From Azotobacter salinestris (GTDB taxonomy: Bacteria > Pseudomonadota > Gammaproteobacteria > Pseudomonadales > Pseudomonadaceae): a DNA stretch of 64,000 nucleotides. Numbering within the stretch: position 1 is the first letter of the stretch; each line of letters opens with the position of its first letter. The stretch covers positions 137,001 through 201,000 of the forward strand of contig NZ_CP045302.1 in NCBI RefSeq assembly GCF_009363155.1. The letters are read 5' to 3'. The notes beneath the pieces were generated by a model. That model searched no databases, was not told where the DNA came from, and was given only the letters and a program-made list of their open reading frames with translations. This document shows positions 18,027 to 25,826 of the stretch, piece by piece. Both the position numbers and the translations under genes were made by a program.

Positions 18027-18239
18027 CTTGCCGAAGTTGCGGGTGACCATGGACAGGTATTTATTGGAAAGGGTCTTCAACGCCAGCTGGGCATTATCGC
18101 CAGCGACCTCTCTGCTGCATGCCTCGGACAGACGATAAACGCGTCGATAATCGAGCGGCTTGCCACTGGGCTATCGCTGACGCAGATCGGCGGCGCTTCA
18201 GGGCAGAGGAAGGAGCACGCATCCCTGCGTGCGAGGGGC
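18027..18239 (-). other. Short stretch right of IS5 copy 1 with an unidentified coding remnant
   Basis: On the minus strand one frame reads DNAQLALKTLSNKYLSMV and stays open across the IS insertion point when the IS and one ATAA are removed, ending near 16758. I cannot identify it. It may be the tail of an older gene lost to rearrangement. The cytochrome c gene expected after the GMC subunit is not here. Confidence 0.3.
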
Positions 18240-19817
18240 TCAGGCCTGTTTCAGGCGCTCGGCCAGGCGCAGGGCGAGGGCGGCGATGGTCAGGGTGGTG
18301 TTGACCGAGCCCACGGTGGGCATCACCGCGCCGCCGGCTATGTAGAGGTTGGCGTGATCGTGGCTGCGGCAGTCCCTGTCCACCACCGAGGTCTTCGGGT
18401 CGTTGCCCATCAGGGCGGTGCCGGCGATGTGGTTGTTGTTGGCGAAGTGATCCTCGAACACCACCTCGGTGCCACCCAGCAGCTTCGCCGCGTGGGTGTA
18501 GACCTCGCGGGTGTGCCTGGCGCTCTTGCGCACGTAGTCGTCCAGCGCGTAGGTGAACTCCGGCTTGGGAATGCCGGCCACGCGCTCGGTGGCGCTGGGC
18601 ACGATGCGGTTCTTCGGGTTGGGCAGGATCTCGTGAAAGCTGTCGAAGCGCACCGAACGGGCGGCCTGGTCGCGGATCTTCGCCTCCAGTTCGGCACCGA
18701 AGAGCAGCGGGCCCTTGTGGATCAGCTTGCCGGCGATCCGGTCGAGCGGCGACATGTTCGACAGGTGGATCTTCTTCGAGGCGTAGTCGCGGCGGAAGGA
18801 GCCGTCGCGGAAGTCGATCAGCGAGGTCATTTCCTGCGGGCCGCGGCCGGGCCAGAGCTCCTCGCTGGCGAGGAAGGTCACGCCGGTGCCGGGGTGGTCC
18901 ATGAGATTGCGGCCGACCAGGTCCGAGCGGTTGCCGACGTCGGACATCAGCATCAGCTTGGGCGTCTCGACGCCGTTGGCGGCGAGCACGAAGGTCCTGC
19001 CTTCGACCCGGTGCTCGTTGCCCTGCGGGTCCTTGTAGTGGGCGGCGACGATGCGCCCGTCCTTGCCCTTCTCCAGCTTGAACACCACGGCGTTCTCGAT
19101 CAGCCGGGCGCCGGCCTTCTCGGCCTTGTCGACGTGGACGATGCCGTTGTACATGGCGCCGATCGGGCAGATCGGCATGCAGTTGTTGTTGCCGCAGCAG
19201 GGCGGGCGCTGGTCGTAGACCGTGCTGTTGCGCGCCACCGGCTCGGTGACCACGCGATAGCCGTTGGCGTTGAGCACGCTCTTGACCCGCTCCTCGTTCC
19301 ACGACAGCGGCAGCGGCGCCATCGGATAGGGCGTCGAGCGCGGCGAGCCGAGGTCCTCGTCGCCCGGTCCCCATACACCCAGCTCGGCCTCGGCGCGGCC
19401 GTACCAGGGCTCCAGGTCGGCGTACTCGATCGGCCAGTCGAGGCCGACGCCGTAGAGGGTCTTGAGCTTGAAGTCGTTGGGCAGAAAGCGCCAGGTCGAG
19501 GCCGCCCAGTGCCAGGTGGTGCCACCGACGGCGCGGATGTACTGCACATCGTAGGGATGCTGGCCCTTCTGGATCAGGTAATTGTTGTTCGGATTGAACT
19601 CCGGGTGCGGGGCATGGGCGGGCGACGGGTAGGGCGCCTGATTGTCGTACTTGTCCGCCTGCTGGCGGAAGCGTTCGGCGATCTCGTGGCGCGCCATGCG
19701 CGGACCGGCCTCGAGGATCAGCACGTCCTTGCCGGCCAGGGCCAACTGGTGGGCGACCAGGGCGCCGGCCACGCCGGAGCCGACGATGACGAAATCCGCC
19801 TTTTGCGCAGTGGCCAT
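18240..19817 (-). CDS. GMC-family FAD glucose/sorbitol-type dehydrogenase, catalytic subunit
   Basis: A 525-residue flavoprotein that oxidises a sugar or polyol hydroxyl. The FAD-binding motif IVGSGVAG lies near residue 10. The GMC substrate domain contains the cysteine cluster CCGNNNCMPICPIGA near 210, typical of bacterial FAD-glucose dehydrogenase-type subunits where it binds a 3Fe-4S centre. The catalytic His/Asn pair is expected in NNNHIAGT and VGSVNTTLT near the C-terminus. It starts 2 bp after the small subunit stop, with GGAGG upstream. Glucose as substrate is inferred from the adjacent glucoamylase. The usual third, multihaem cytochrome c subunit is absent from the window. Confidence 0.88.
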   Translation of the reverse strand: MATAQKADFVIVGSGVAGALVAHQLALAGKDVLILEAGPRMARHEIAERFRQQADKYDNQAPYPSPAHAPHPEFNPNNNYLIQKGQHPYDVQYIRAVGGTTWHWAASTWRFLPNDFKLKTLYGVGLDWPIEYADLEPWYGRAEAELGVWGPGDEDLGSPRSTPYPMAPLPLSWNEERVKSVLNANGYRVVTEPVARNSTVYDQRPPCCGNNNCMPICPIGAMYNGIVHVDKAEKAGARLIENAVVFKLEKGKDGRIVAAHYKDPQGNEHRVEGRTFVLAANGVETPKLMLMSDVGNRSDLVGRNLMDHPGTGVTFLASEELWPGRGPQEMTSLIDFRDGSFRRDYASKKIHLSNMSPLDRIAGKLIHKGPLLFGAELEAKIRDQAARSVRFDSFHEILPNPKNRIVPSATERVAGIPKPEFTYALDDYVRKSARHTREVYTHAAKLLGGTEVVFEDHFANNNHIAGTALMGNDPKTSVVDRDCRSHDHANLYIAGGAVMPTVGSVNTTLTIAALALRLAERLKQA

Positions 19818-19819
19818 GT

Positions 19820-20338
19820 TCAGGCCCTCCCGACGGCGGGTTTCTCGGCCCAGGCACCGGGCATGCCGAAGCAGAAGGCCCGCGGTTTGAGAATGCCGCC
19901 GGCGGCCTTGAACATCAGGGCATCCGGGTAGCCGACCACCGTGGCGGTGTAGTCGCTGCCGATCATGCCGAGATACCAGGCGGAGAGGACCTGCCGGGCC
20001 GTGGCCTCGGCCTTCTCGCCCAGGCCCTGCGGGGTCTTGCCGAGCTTGCCCTGCAGTTCGCCGAGGCTGGCAGCGAAGCCGGCATCGCGCTTGACCAGGG
20101 TGTCGTAGAGGCGCTGGCCGAAGCGGGCGTCGAGGTCGTTGCGCCCGGTGAGGCGTCTGGACAGATCCATGAAGGCCGCCAGTTCGGTTTCGACCGCGGC
20201 CCAGACCGGAGCGGCCGGGCTCAGCAGCAGGGCGCCGCTGGCGGCACCGACGCAGGCGGCGCCGAGCAGGCGGCGGCGGGAAAGGGAGAACGCAGGCACG
20301 GGCGACGCGCCAGGCATCGCGGAGGCGTGTTTTGACAT
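19820..20338 (-). CDS. Sugar dehydrogenase small subunit with Tat signal
   Basis: A 172-residue chaperone-like small subunit of the sorbitol/glucose dehydrogenase family. The N-terminus has a twin-arginine signal (SRRRLLGAA) followed by a hydrophobic stretch, so the folded complex is probably exported with the catalytic subunit, which has no signal of its own. The downstream part (AWYLGMIGSDYTATVVGYPDALMF) matches the conserved end of this family. GAGAGG precedes the ATG, and a CAACAACG motif lies just upstream in the leader. Gene order small then catalytic is the standard one. Confidence 0.85.
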   Translation of the reverse strand: MSKHASAMPGASPVPAFSLSRRRLLGAACVGAASGALLLSPAAPVWAAVETELAAFMDLSRRLTGRNDLDARFGQRLYDTLVKRDAGFAASLGELQGKLGKTPQGLGEKAEATARQVLSAWYLGMIGSDYTATVVGYPDALMFKAAGGILKPRAFCFGMPGAWAEKPAVGRA

Positions 20339-20413
20339 CTAGACCTCTCGTTGTTGTGGATGAGTGGCGCCAGGCAGCGCAGTAGCGCTGTCCGGCGCCG
20401 GGTGGGTATCAGG

Positions 20414-22882
20414 TCATTTCGCGAGCTTCTCCGGGACGATGGGGTAATGGTCCCAGACCTTCTGGTCGGTCAGTGAACGGACCAGCTTGACGTATTCGGC
20501 GTGGCTCCAGGCCAGAGGGGTGGCGGTGTCCGTGCCTTCGCCCTTCACGTAGCCGTGGCGGCTGTTGTTGCCCACGCCGTCCCATACCTGTTCCGGCAGC
20601 ATCATGCCCTCGTTGGCGAACAGCTCCATGGCCTTGACGTAGGTGTTCTTCAGCTTCGCCAGCTGCTCGGCATTCAGCGCCTCGACGCCTTCCGGCAACT
20701 GGGCCGTGCTGCGGGCCAGCTCGTAATGACCGCGCTCGCCGGTGAAGATCGGCCAGACGCGGCCGCGCAGCCCGGAGTTGAGCACCGGCGCCTCGGTGGC
20801 CGGGAAGTTGGTGGCGGAGATTTCGCTCTCGCCGTAGCCGTCGTTGCCGTAGCGGCGCCAGCCGGGGAATTCGCCCTCGACCCCCGGATAGGTGAACAGG
20901 TACTTGACCTTCAGATTCTCGGGCAGCTCCTGGCTGTCGAGCTCGTCCAGACTGCCGACGATGTGCGGGTCGCTGGCCGGACGCACGCCGTAGCGCACCA
21001 GCTCCAGGAAGCCGGCATCGAGCACCTGATGCTCCGGCAGGCCGGGGCGGCTGTTGTTGTCGAGCAGGGGGGCGCCGTCGTTGGGGTTATCGTTTTGGGT
21101 GATGCGCAGGTAATGGCGTCCGTCGCCCAGGCTGCCCTTCTGGGTGAACATGGTCGCTTCCAGCTTGTCGGAATAGCCCTTCGCGGCGCCCAGGAAACTC
21201 TTCGCCGCCTCGGCATCCCCGGCATGGCCGGCGAGTTCGGAGGCGGCCACCAGGCCGGCGATGACCGCCGCGGTGGTCGACGGCGAGTAGCCCCATTGCT
21301 CCTCCCAGCGCTCCTGCTGGGTCTGCGGCGGGACGACCTTCCAGTCGTTCCAGCCGACCTTCACCTGGCCGCCCTTGACCAGGAATTCCGCCGCCGGCTT
21401 GAGCATGGTCTGGTACCAGTGCCTGATCTGGGCGTCGTCGAGTACGCCGGCCTGCCAGAGCTTCCAGCCCAGCATGATGGGCATGGCGGTCTGGTCGAGC
21501 TGCACCCCGACCCATTCGATCTCGCCATCGACATGGGTCTTCTGCAGGAACCAGCCGGTGGCGCCGGGGCCGGCGTTCTCGGCCTTGCCGTCCTGCTTCT
21601 GTTCATGGATATAGGCCGAGGTGTCGCCCTGCTCGAGCGAGGTGGCTTCGCTGACCTGGACCTTCTTCAGGTATTCGAAGGCGACCTTCGGCGTTTCGCG
21701 GTCGCCGAGCGCCAGCAGCGCCATCGCGCACTGGTAGAAGTCGCGCGGCCAGACCGCCTTGTAGCCGGTGGTGCCTTTGTCCGCCGGCACTGTCTCGCCC
21801 CAGGGGTTGGACAGGGAGGCGATCAGCGCCCCGGCGTTGCTCTTGTCTTCCTGCGCCTTGAGCACCAGGGCGCTGACGTTGAGCAGCTTGCCGTTGTCGG
21901 TGCTCTGCGCGTACATGGCCGGCAGGCCGGAGAGCGAGGCCAGGTAGTCCTGCCAGCCGATCGCCTCGCCCTCGCCGTTGTAGTGGGCCAGCACCTTGGC
22001 ATAGCCGCGGGCCAGCGTCGCGTCCGCCGCCCGGTCGGCCTGCTGGCGGTCGTTGCCAAAGCCGACCACCAGGTCGAGGGTGGTCTCGTTGCCCGTCTGG
22101 GGGAGACGCGCCAGCATGGTGACGTTACCGGGCGCATCCCCGGTGCTGGCGTACTGGTTGTCGAGCTTGCCGTCCTTGAGGTCGGTCAGGCCGTCGGAAG
22201 TCCCGGCGAAGCCGACGGTGGGTTGTTCCAGGGGGCGGCTGGCCTTGACCACCAGGGTCGTCTCGCCTTCCCGGGCGTACAGCGCCTGTCCGTCGACGAA
22301 GGCGCTGTCGCCGCTGCCGTCGTTGCCGATCGCCGGATCGACGTGCACATAGGCCTGGATGCCCGGCTCCTTGCTGCGGAAGATGACCCGCATCATCAGC
22401 GAGTTGGCGTCCGGATCGGTGAAGACGTGCTTCTCGATCTCGTAACGGCCTTCCTTGTCGCGGTTGACGATCTTGTAGGCCAGCGAGGTGGGGCGGCCTG
22501 CGCCGTCGACCGACAGGTACTGCACTTCGCTGTCGGTGTCCTGTGCTTCCAGGTCCAGGAAGTCGGGGCCCTGGATCACCAGTTGCATTTCGCGCAGTTG
22601 GGCTTCGTGGATCAGCCCGAACATGGTTTCGGTGACGATCCCCTGGGCCAGCGAGAACCAGACCTTCGAGACTTCGCCGGTGGCCGCTTGCGGCGAGTAC
22701 TGGCCGTCCTTGTACTGCTCGTAGGAGGTGCCGATGCCGGTCTTGCCCGAATACGACCAGAACGGCGCCGCACCCGGCGCACCCGGCGCCACCTGGTCGG
22801 CGCCCATCGCGACCTGACCGATTCCCAGAGCGCCGATCAGGACGCTCAGCAGAGTTTTACGGAACCTTACTGGCTGTTGCAT
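20414..22882 (-). CDS. Secreted GH15 glucoamylase / glucodextranase-like enzyme
   Basis: This 822-residue protein releases glucose from the non-reducing ends of alpha-glucans. I chose the ATG at 22882 (AGAAGG 5 nt upstream), which begins a clean Sec signal MQQPVRFRKTLLSVLIGALG; the longer open frame has no signal peptide. An N-terminal beta-sandwich domain is followed by the (alpha/alpha)6 GH15 barrel. Barrel signatures include YKAVWPRDFYQCAMALLALG, GEIEWVGVQLDQTAMPI and PLAWSHAEYVKLVRS. Catalytic glutamates are likely in the GEIEWVG region and the late PEQVWDG region; I have not verified them by alignment. It lies 75 bp upstream of the dehydrogenase pair, so released glucose can be oxidised outside the cytoplasm. 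Confidence 0.88.
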   Translation of the reverse strand: MQQPVRFRKTLLSVLIGALGIGQVAMGADQVAPGAPGAAPFWSYSGKTGIGTSYEQYKDGQYSPQAATGEVSKVWFSLAQGIVTETMFGLIHEAQLREMQLVIQGPDFLDLEAQDTDSEVQYLSVDGAGRPTSLAYKIVNRDKEGRYEIEKHVFTDPDANSLMMRVIFRSKEPGIQAYVHVDPAIGNDGSGDSAFVDGQALYAREGETTLVVKASRPLEQPTVGFAGTSDGLTDLKDGKLDNQYASTGDAPGNVTMLARLPQTGNETTLDLVVGFGNDRQQADRAADATLARGYAKVLAHYNGEGEAIGWQDYLASLSGLPAMYAQSTDNGKLLNVSALVLKAQEDKSNAGALIASLSNPWGETVPADKGTTGYKAVWPRDFYQCAMALLALGDRETPKVAFEYLKKVQVSEATSLEQGDTSAYIHEQKQDGKAENAGPGATGWFLQKTHVDGEIEWVGVQLDQTAMPIMLGWKLWQAGVLDDAQIRHWYQTMLKPAAEFLVKGGQVKVGWNDWKVVPPQTQQERWEEQWGYSPSTTAAVIAGLVAASELAGHAGDAEAAKSFLGAAKGYSDKLEATMFTQKGSLGDGRHYLRITQNDNPNDGAPLLDNNSRPGLPEHQVLDAGFLELVRYGVRPASDPHIVGSLDELDSQELPENLKVKYLFTYPGVEGEFPGWRRYGNDGYGESEISATNFPATEAPVLNSGLRGRVWPIFTGERGHYELARSTAQLPEGVEALNAEQLAKLKNTYVKAMELFANEGMMLPEQVWDGVGNNSRHGYVKGEGTDTATPLAWSHAEYVKLVRSLTDQKVWDHYPIVPEKLAK

Positions 22883-23190
22883 ATGACCTTCTCTTTTTCT
22901 TGTATGGAGGTGTGGAGAAGCCGCCGCCATGGCGGCATGGGTGAGTAAAGACCGGCTCAGGCACGAGGCTGTCCCGTACCCGGGATCGGTCTGTCTTCGC
23001 ACGGGCACCGTGTCGCCACCGGCGCATGGCGAGTCGCCTGCCGTAGCGCCGGCACCGGTGTCTGCAAGTGTCGAAGGGGGAAAGGGGAGCGGGAGCTGGC
23101 GCACTCGCGAGCGGCGGACGTACGGATGACGAATGCCTGGCTTGGGGCAGGCGCGCAATCAAAGATACCCATGGGACACCCTGGTGGTGA

Positions 23191-23202
23191 GGCAGCGCTA
23201 TC
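23191..23202. promoter_or_regulatory. AGCGCT near-palindrome, site 1 (LacI/GntR-type operator candidate)
   Basis: GGCAGCGCTATC is symmetric about its central AGCGCT and is followed by TTTGCG. A second copy lies 160 bp away. Centrally symmetric sites with CG at the dyad are typical of LacI-family operators. This site lies about 310 bp upstream of the glucoamylase start. Confidence 0.3.
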
Positions 23203-23350
23203 TTTGCGAGCGGCAATCCCTTCGCAAAGCCTGTCTGTCTCCCTGATCTTGTTATTTTTATCCCGTCTCGTTCGGCTGCTGGCGAAGCGGAACGAATGGG
23301 CGGTCGAGGGAGGCCGGATCGATTGGCACGCAAATACCAGTTCCCCCTAA

Positions 23351-23362
23351 GGTAGCGCTATC
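23351..23362. promoter_or_regulatory. AGCGCT near-palindrome, site 2
   Basis: GGTAGCGCTATC matches site 1 at 11 of 12 positions and has 10 of 12 positions in self-symmetry. The exact 160-bp spacing is near a whole number of helical turns, compatible with looping between two operators. Confidence 0.3.
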
Positions 23363-23596
23363 TTATGCGTGGTGCTTTGCACCTGGCAAGTCGGGTTTGA
23401 TTCCGAGTATGTAAGTGCACCAGGGGCCGACGCCTGATCGGCTTCCCGGTCGGACAAGTCCATTCCGCTCATGACGGGACAGGAAAATGTCATCGTATGA
23501 TCTTGATAGGAGAGAGACGGACTGTTCGGGTCTTGCAGGAGCTTTTTGCAAGCCCCTTGGAAAATTCTTCGACCGAGCCGCCAGCCATTGTCCGTA

Positions 23597-23974
23597 TCAT
23601 CGAAACGGGGAAAGTCCATCGATGACGCGCTGTTCAACTGCACTTCGAATATTGATCCGGTTGTTGGGAATATCGCTCAGCAGGACGTAGCGGCCGTCGC
23701 CGAACCAGACCGGGCCTTCCGCCCAGCGCATGCCGGTGGCCAGCCGTTCGACGCTGGCGTTGAACAGTCGATATTTCAGGAAGCTTTCGGCGAGTGCCAC
23801 GACCAGCGGGTCCGGATAGCGGAGTCCCAGTGGTTCGGCTCTGGCGATATTGTTAAAGACGGAAAGGCCGCTGGCGACCGTGACAGCGGAAATTGTCAGG
23901 GATTGCTTGAGAAAGCACTTTCTGGAATGTGCCGGGGAAGATTCGAGGGCTCCAGAAGTTGTGTCGTTCGACAT
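23597..23974 (-). pseudogene. Truncated gluconolactonase (SMP-30 family) remnant
   Basis: The ATG at 23974 (GGAGA 8 nt upstream) opens a secreted protein with a signal-like N-terminus (KCFLKQSLTISAVTVASG) and then the SMP-30 start: RLATGMRWAEGPVWFGDGRYVLLSDIPNNRI. Homology stops at about 23650, after roughly 100 residues of an expected 330 or more, and the frame ends in unrelated sequence. The beta-propeller is therefore lost. In an intact pathway it would hydrolyse the gluconolactone made by the adjacent dehydrogenase, which fits the location. No IS lies at the break. Confidence 0.75.
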
Positions 23975-24338
23975 CAAGTTTGTCTCCATTGTTTTTCTTG
24001 TAGAGAAGTGCAGGCGCAGATCCGTCCAGCCTGTTTCCTGGCGGCGGATGCAAGCGAAACGATTGATTGGCGAAAGTGGCAACGGAGCCAATCCGATGGA
24101 TCTGCGGCGGCCTACTTTAGATCTGATATCATACAACTTGCAGGGCTTTATCGAGGCCTGAAGGGCGAATCCCAGATGGCTGGAGCGGCCGAACGTGGGG
24201 CGTCTGGAGATGCCACTCTTTCAAGATCTTCGGCTATTTGCGACCGAGCTGCGGGAACGGATTCATCGGCGAGCATCGATAAACAACCGCAGGCAGCACG
24301 CATGAATTCGCTCCCTCAAAGGCCCGCTCCGTAGCCGT

Positions 24339-25613
24339 TCAGAACAGTGACAGCGGGTACTGGACGATCAGGCGCTGCTCGTTGAACTGGTTGTTGCTGC
24401 CGTAATCGCGACGCATGGTGGTGTTGCGCCAGCGCAGGGTCAGGTTCTTCGCCGCGCCACTCTGCACCACGTAGGCCAGCTCGCTCTCGTGGCCCCATTC
24501 CTCGCCGTCGTCGACCGCGCCGACGTGGATGTTCTTGCCGCTGATGTAGCGGGTCATGAAGGTCAGCCCCGGCATGCCCAGCGCGGCGAAGTTGTAGTCG
24601 TAGCGCAGTTGCCAGGAACGTTCGCGGGCGTTGTCGTAGCTGGAGTTGTAGCTGTCGTTGGCCAGGGTGCCGCCGCTGGTGCCGTTGACCCGCAGCCACT
24701 TGCTGTCGCCGCTGACCCGCTGCAGGCCCAGGTAGAAGGTGTGCGCGTTGTGCTTGAGGGAGAACAGCCCGGACAGCACCTTGTTGTCCAGATGGCCTTC
24801 CAGCGCCTCGCCGTCCTCCTCGCCGTCGAAGTAGCCGATGTTGGCGCCGAGGGTCCATTCCTTGCCCAGCGGCTGGGTGTGCAGCAGCTGGACGTAGCGC
24901 TGCTTGTAGATGTCCTTCAGGCGCGCGTACCAGAGGCCGACGGTGGTGCGCTTGTCGTTGAAGGCGTATTCGGCGCCGGCGAAGTCGAAGTCGTCGGAGG
25001 TGCGGTCGCTGGTGTAGGGGCTGGTGCCGAACAGCGTCATGTCCTCCATGCTGCCGTCGTCGCGCGGGCTGTTGCCGGTGATGTGGCCGGCGTAGAGGGT
25101 CAGGTTCCTGACCTCCTTCGAGGTGAGCATGGAACCCTGGAAGGTCTGCGGCAGCGAGCGGCCGTCGTCGGAACGCAGGATCGGCAGCACCAGGTACCAC
25201 TCGCCGACGCGCAGCTCGGTCTCGGAATATTTCATCTTGCCGGAGACGGCGATGCGTCCGAACTTGTCGGCCGGATCGCCGTCGCGGCCGAGCGGCAGCA
25301 GCTGGGTGCCGCCGGTGCCCTTGCCGCCGTCGAGCTTGACCGAGTACAGGCCGAGCACGTCGACGCCGAAGCCGACCGGCCCTTGGGTGTAGCCGGACTT
25401 GAAGTCGAGGATGAAGTTCTGGGTCCATTCCTCGGCCTTGCTGCGGGTGGCGTTGTCGCCCTTGAAGTCGCGGTTGATGAAGAAGTTGCGCAGGGTCAGG
25501 CTGCCCTTGGCGTCGTCGACGAAGGCCGCCTGGGCGCCAGTGCTGGCGAGCAACAGGACGAAGGCGAGGGCAGGGGACTGACGGAGCGAAAAATGCGAGA
25601 GGCTGTTCTTCAT
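24339..25613 (-). CDS. OprD-family outer-membrane porin (aldarate operon)
   Basis: A 424-residue outer-membrane channel with a Sec signal (ALAFVLLLASTGAQA) followed by the OprD-family opening FVDDAKGSLTLRNFFINRDF. It has many amphipathic beta strands and ends in the C-terminal aromatic YPLSLF needed for assembly. I chose the ATG at 25613; the in-frame ATG at 25652 adds 13 residues before the signal. The ATG is directly preceded by AACAACAACA rather than a normal Shine-Dalgarno sequence. It lies downstream of the dehydrogenase and dehydratase genes on the same strand and probably admits galactarate/glucarate-type acids. Confidence 0.88.
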   Translation of the reverse strand: MKNSLSHFSLRQSPALAFVLLLASTGAQAAFVDDAKGSLTLRNFFINRDFKGDNATRSKAEEWTQNFILDFKSGYTQGPVGFGVDVLGLYSVKLDGGKGTGGTQLLPLGRDGDPADKFGRIAVSGKMKYSETELRVGEWYLVLPILRSDDGRSLPQTFQGSMLTSKEVRNLTLYAGHITGNSPRDDGSMEDMTLFGTSPYTSDRTSDDFDFAGAEYAFNDKRTTVGLWYARLKDIYKQRYVQLLHTQPLGKEWTLGANIGYFDGEEDGEALEGHLDNKVLSGLFSLKHNAHTFYLGLQRVSGDSKWLRVNGTSGGTLANDSYNSSYDNARERSWQLRYDYNFAALGMPGLTFMTRYISGKNIHVGAVDDGEEWGHESELAYVVQSGAAKNLTLRWRNTTMRRDYGSNNQFNEQRLIVQYPLSLF

Positions 25614-25625
25614 TGTTGTTGTTAC
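25614..25625 (-). promoter_or_regulatory. CA motif (Crc/Hfq-type) at the OprD start
   Basis: The mRNA reads GTAACAACAACA immediately before the ATG. Repeated AAN triplets are the known Hfq/Crc translational repression motif in Pseudomonas. Here it occupies the place of the Shine-Dalgarno sequence, so translation should be strongly catabolite-controlled. Confidence 0.55.
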
Positions 25626-25770
25626 CGGCGAAGATCGGTGGAAAAGGCGCAAAAAGTCCCCTCCGCGGGTGCGGATGCATCGGGCGAAAGGGGAAGGCCG
25701 GCGACGGGCGCCGGGCTGGGAGTCAGGGACTGGAGCGGGTGTTGGGTAGAGCGGTCATGAAGGCTTCCCG

Positions 25771-25785
25771 TTATTTGTTGTTATC
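25771..25785 (-). promoter_or_regulatory. CA motif in the dehydrogenase-porin intergenic leader
   Basis: On the minus strand this reads GATAACAACAAATAA, a second AACAACAA-type motif about 160 nt before the porin start and just after the hairpin at 25793-25812. Confidence 0.4.
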
Positions 25786-25792
25786 AGGGAGT

Positions 25793-25812
25793 CCGGGGGC
25801 CTGCGCCCCCGG
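25793..25812 (-). terminator. Strong hairpin after the semialdehyde dehydrogenase gene
   Basis: A perfect 8-bp stem CCGGGGGC/GCCCCCGG with a CTGC loop lies 15 bp after the dehydrogenase stop. No U-run follows on the minus strand, so it may attenuate transcription or protect mRNA between the dehydrogenase and the porin gene rather than fully terminate. Confidence 0.5.
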
Positions 25813-25826
25813 TTGACCGGCAAGGA

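Larger units (their letters stand above)
22883..23596. other. Upstream region of the glucoamylase operon
   Basis: No gene is supported. The stretch carries two similar near-palindromes exactly 160 bp apart, listed separately, and should contain the operon promoter on the minus strand. Confidence 0.45.

Noticed and set aside
18354-19931. Plus-strand frame opposite the GMC dehydrogenase
   Set aside because: It has the same length as the real gene in the complementary phase, with no family motif.
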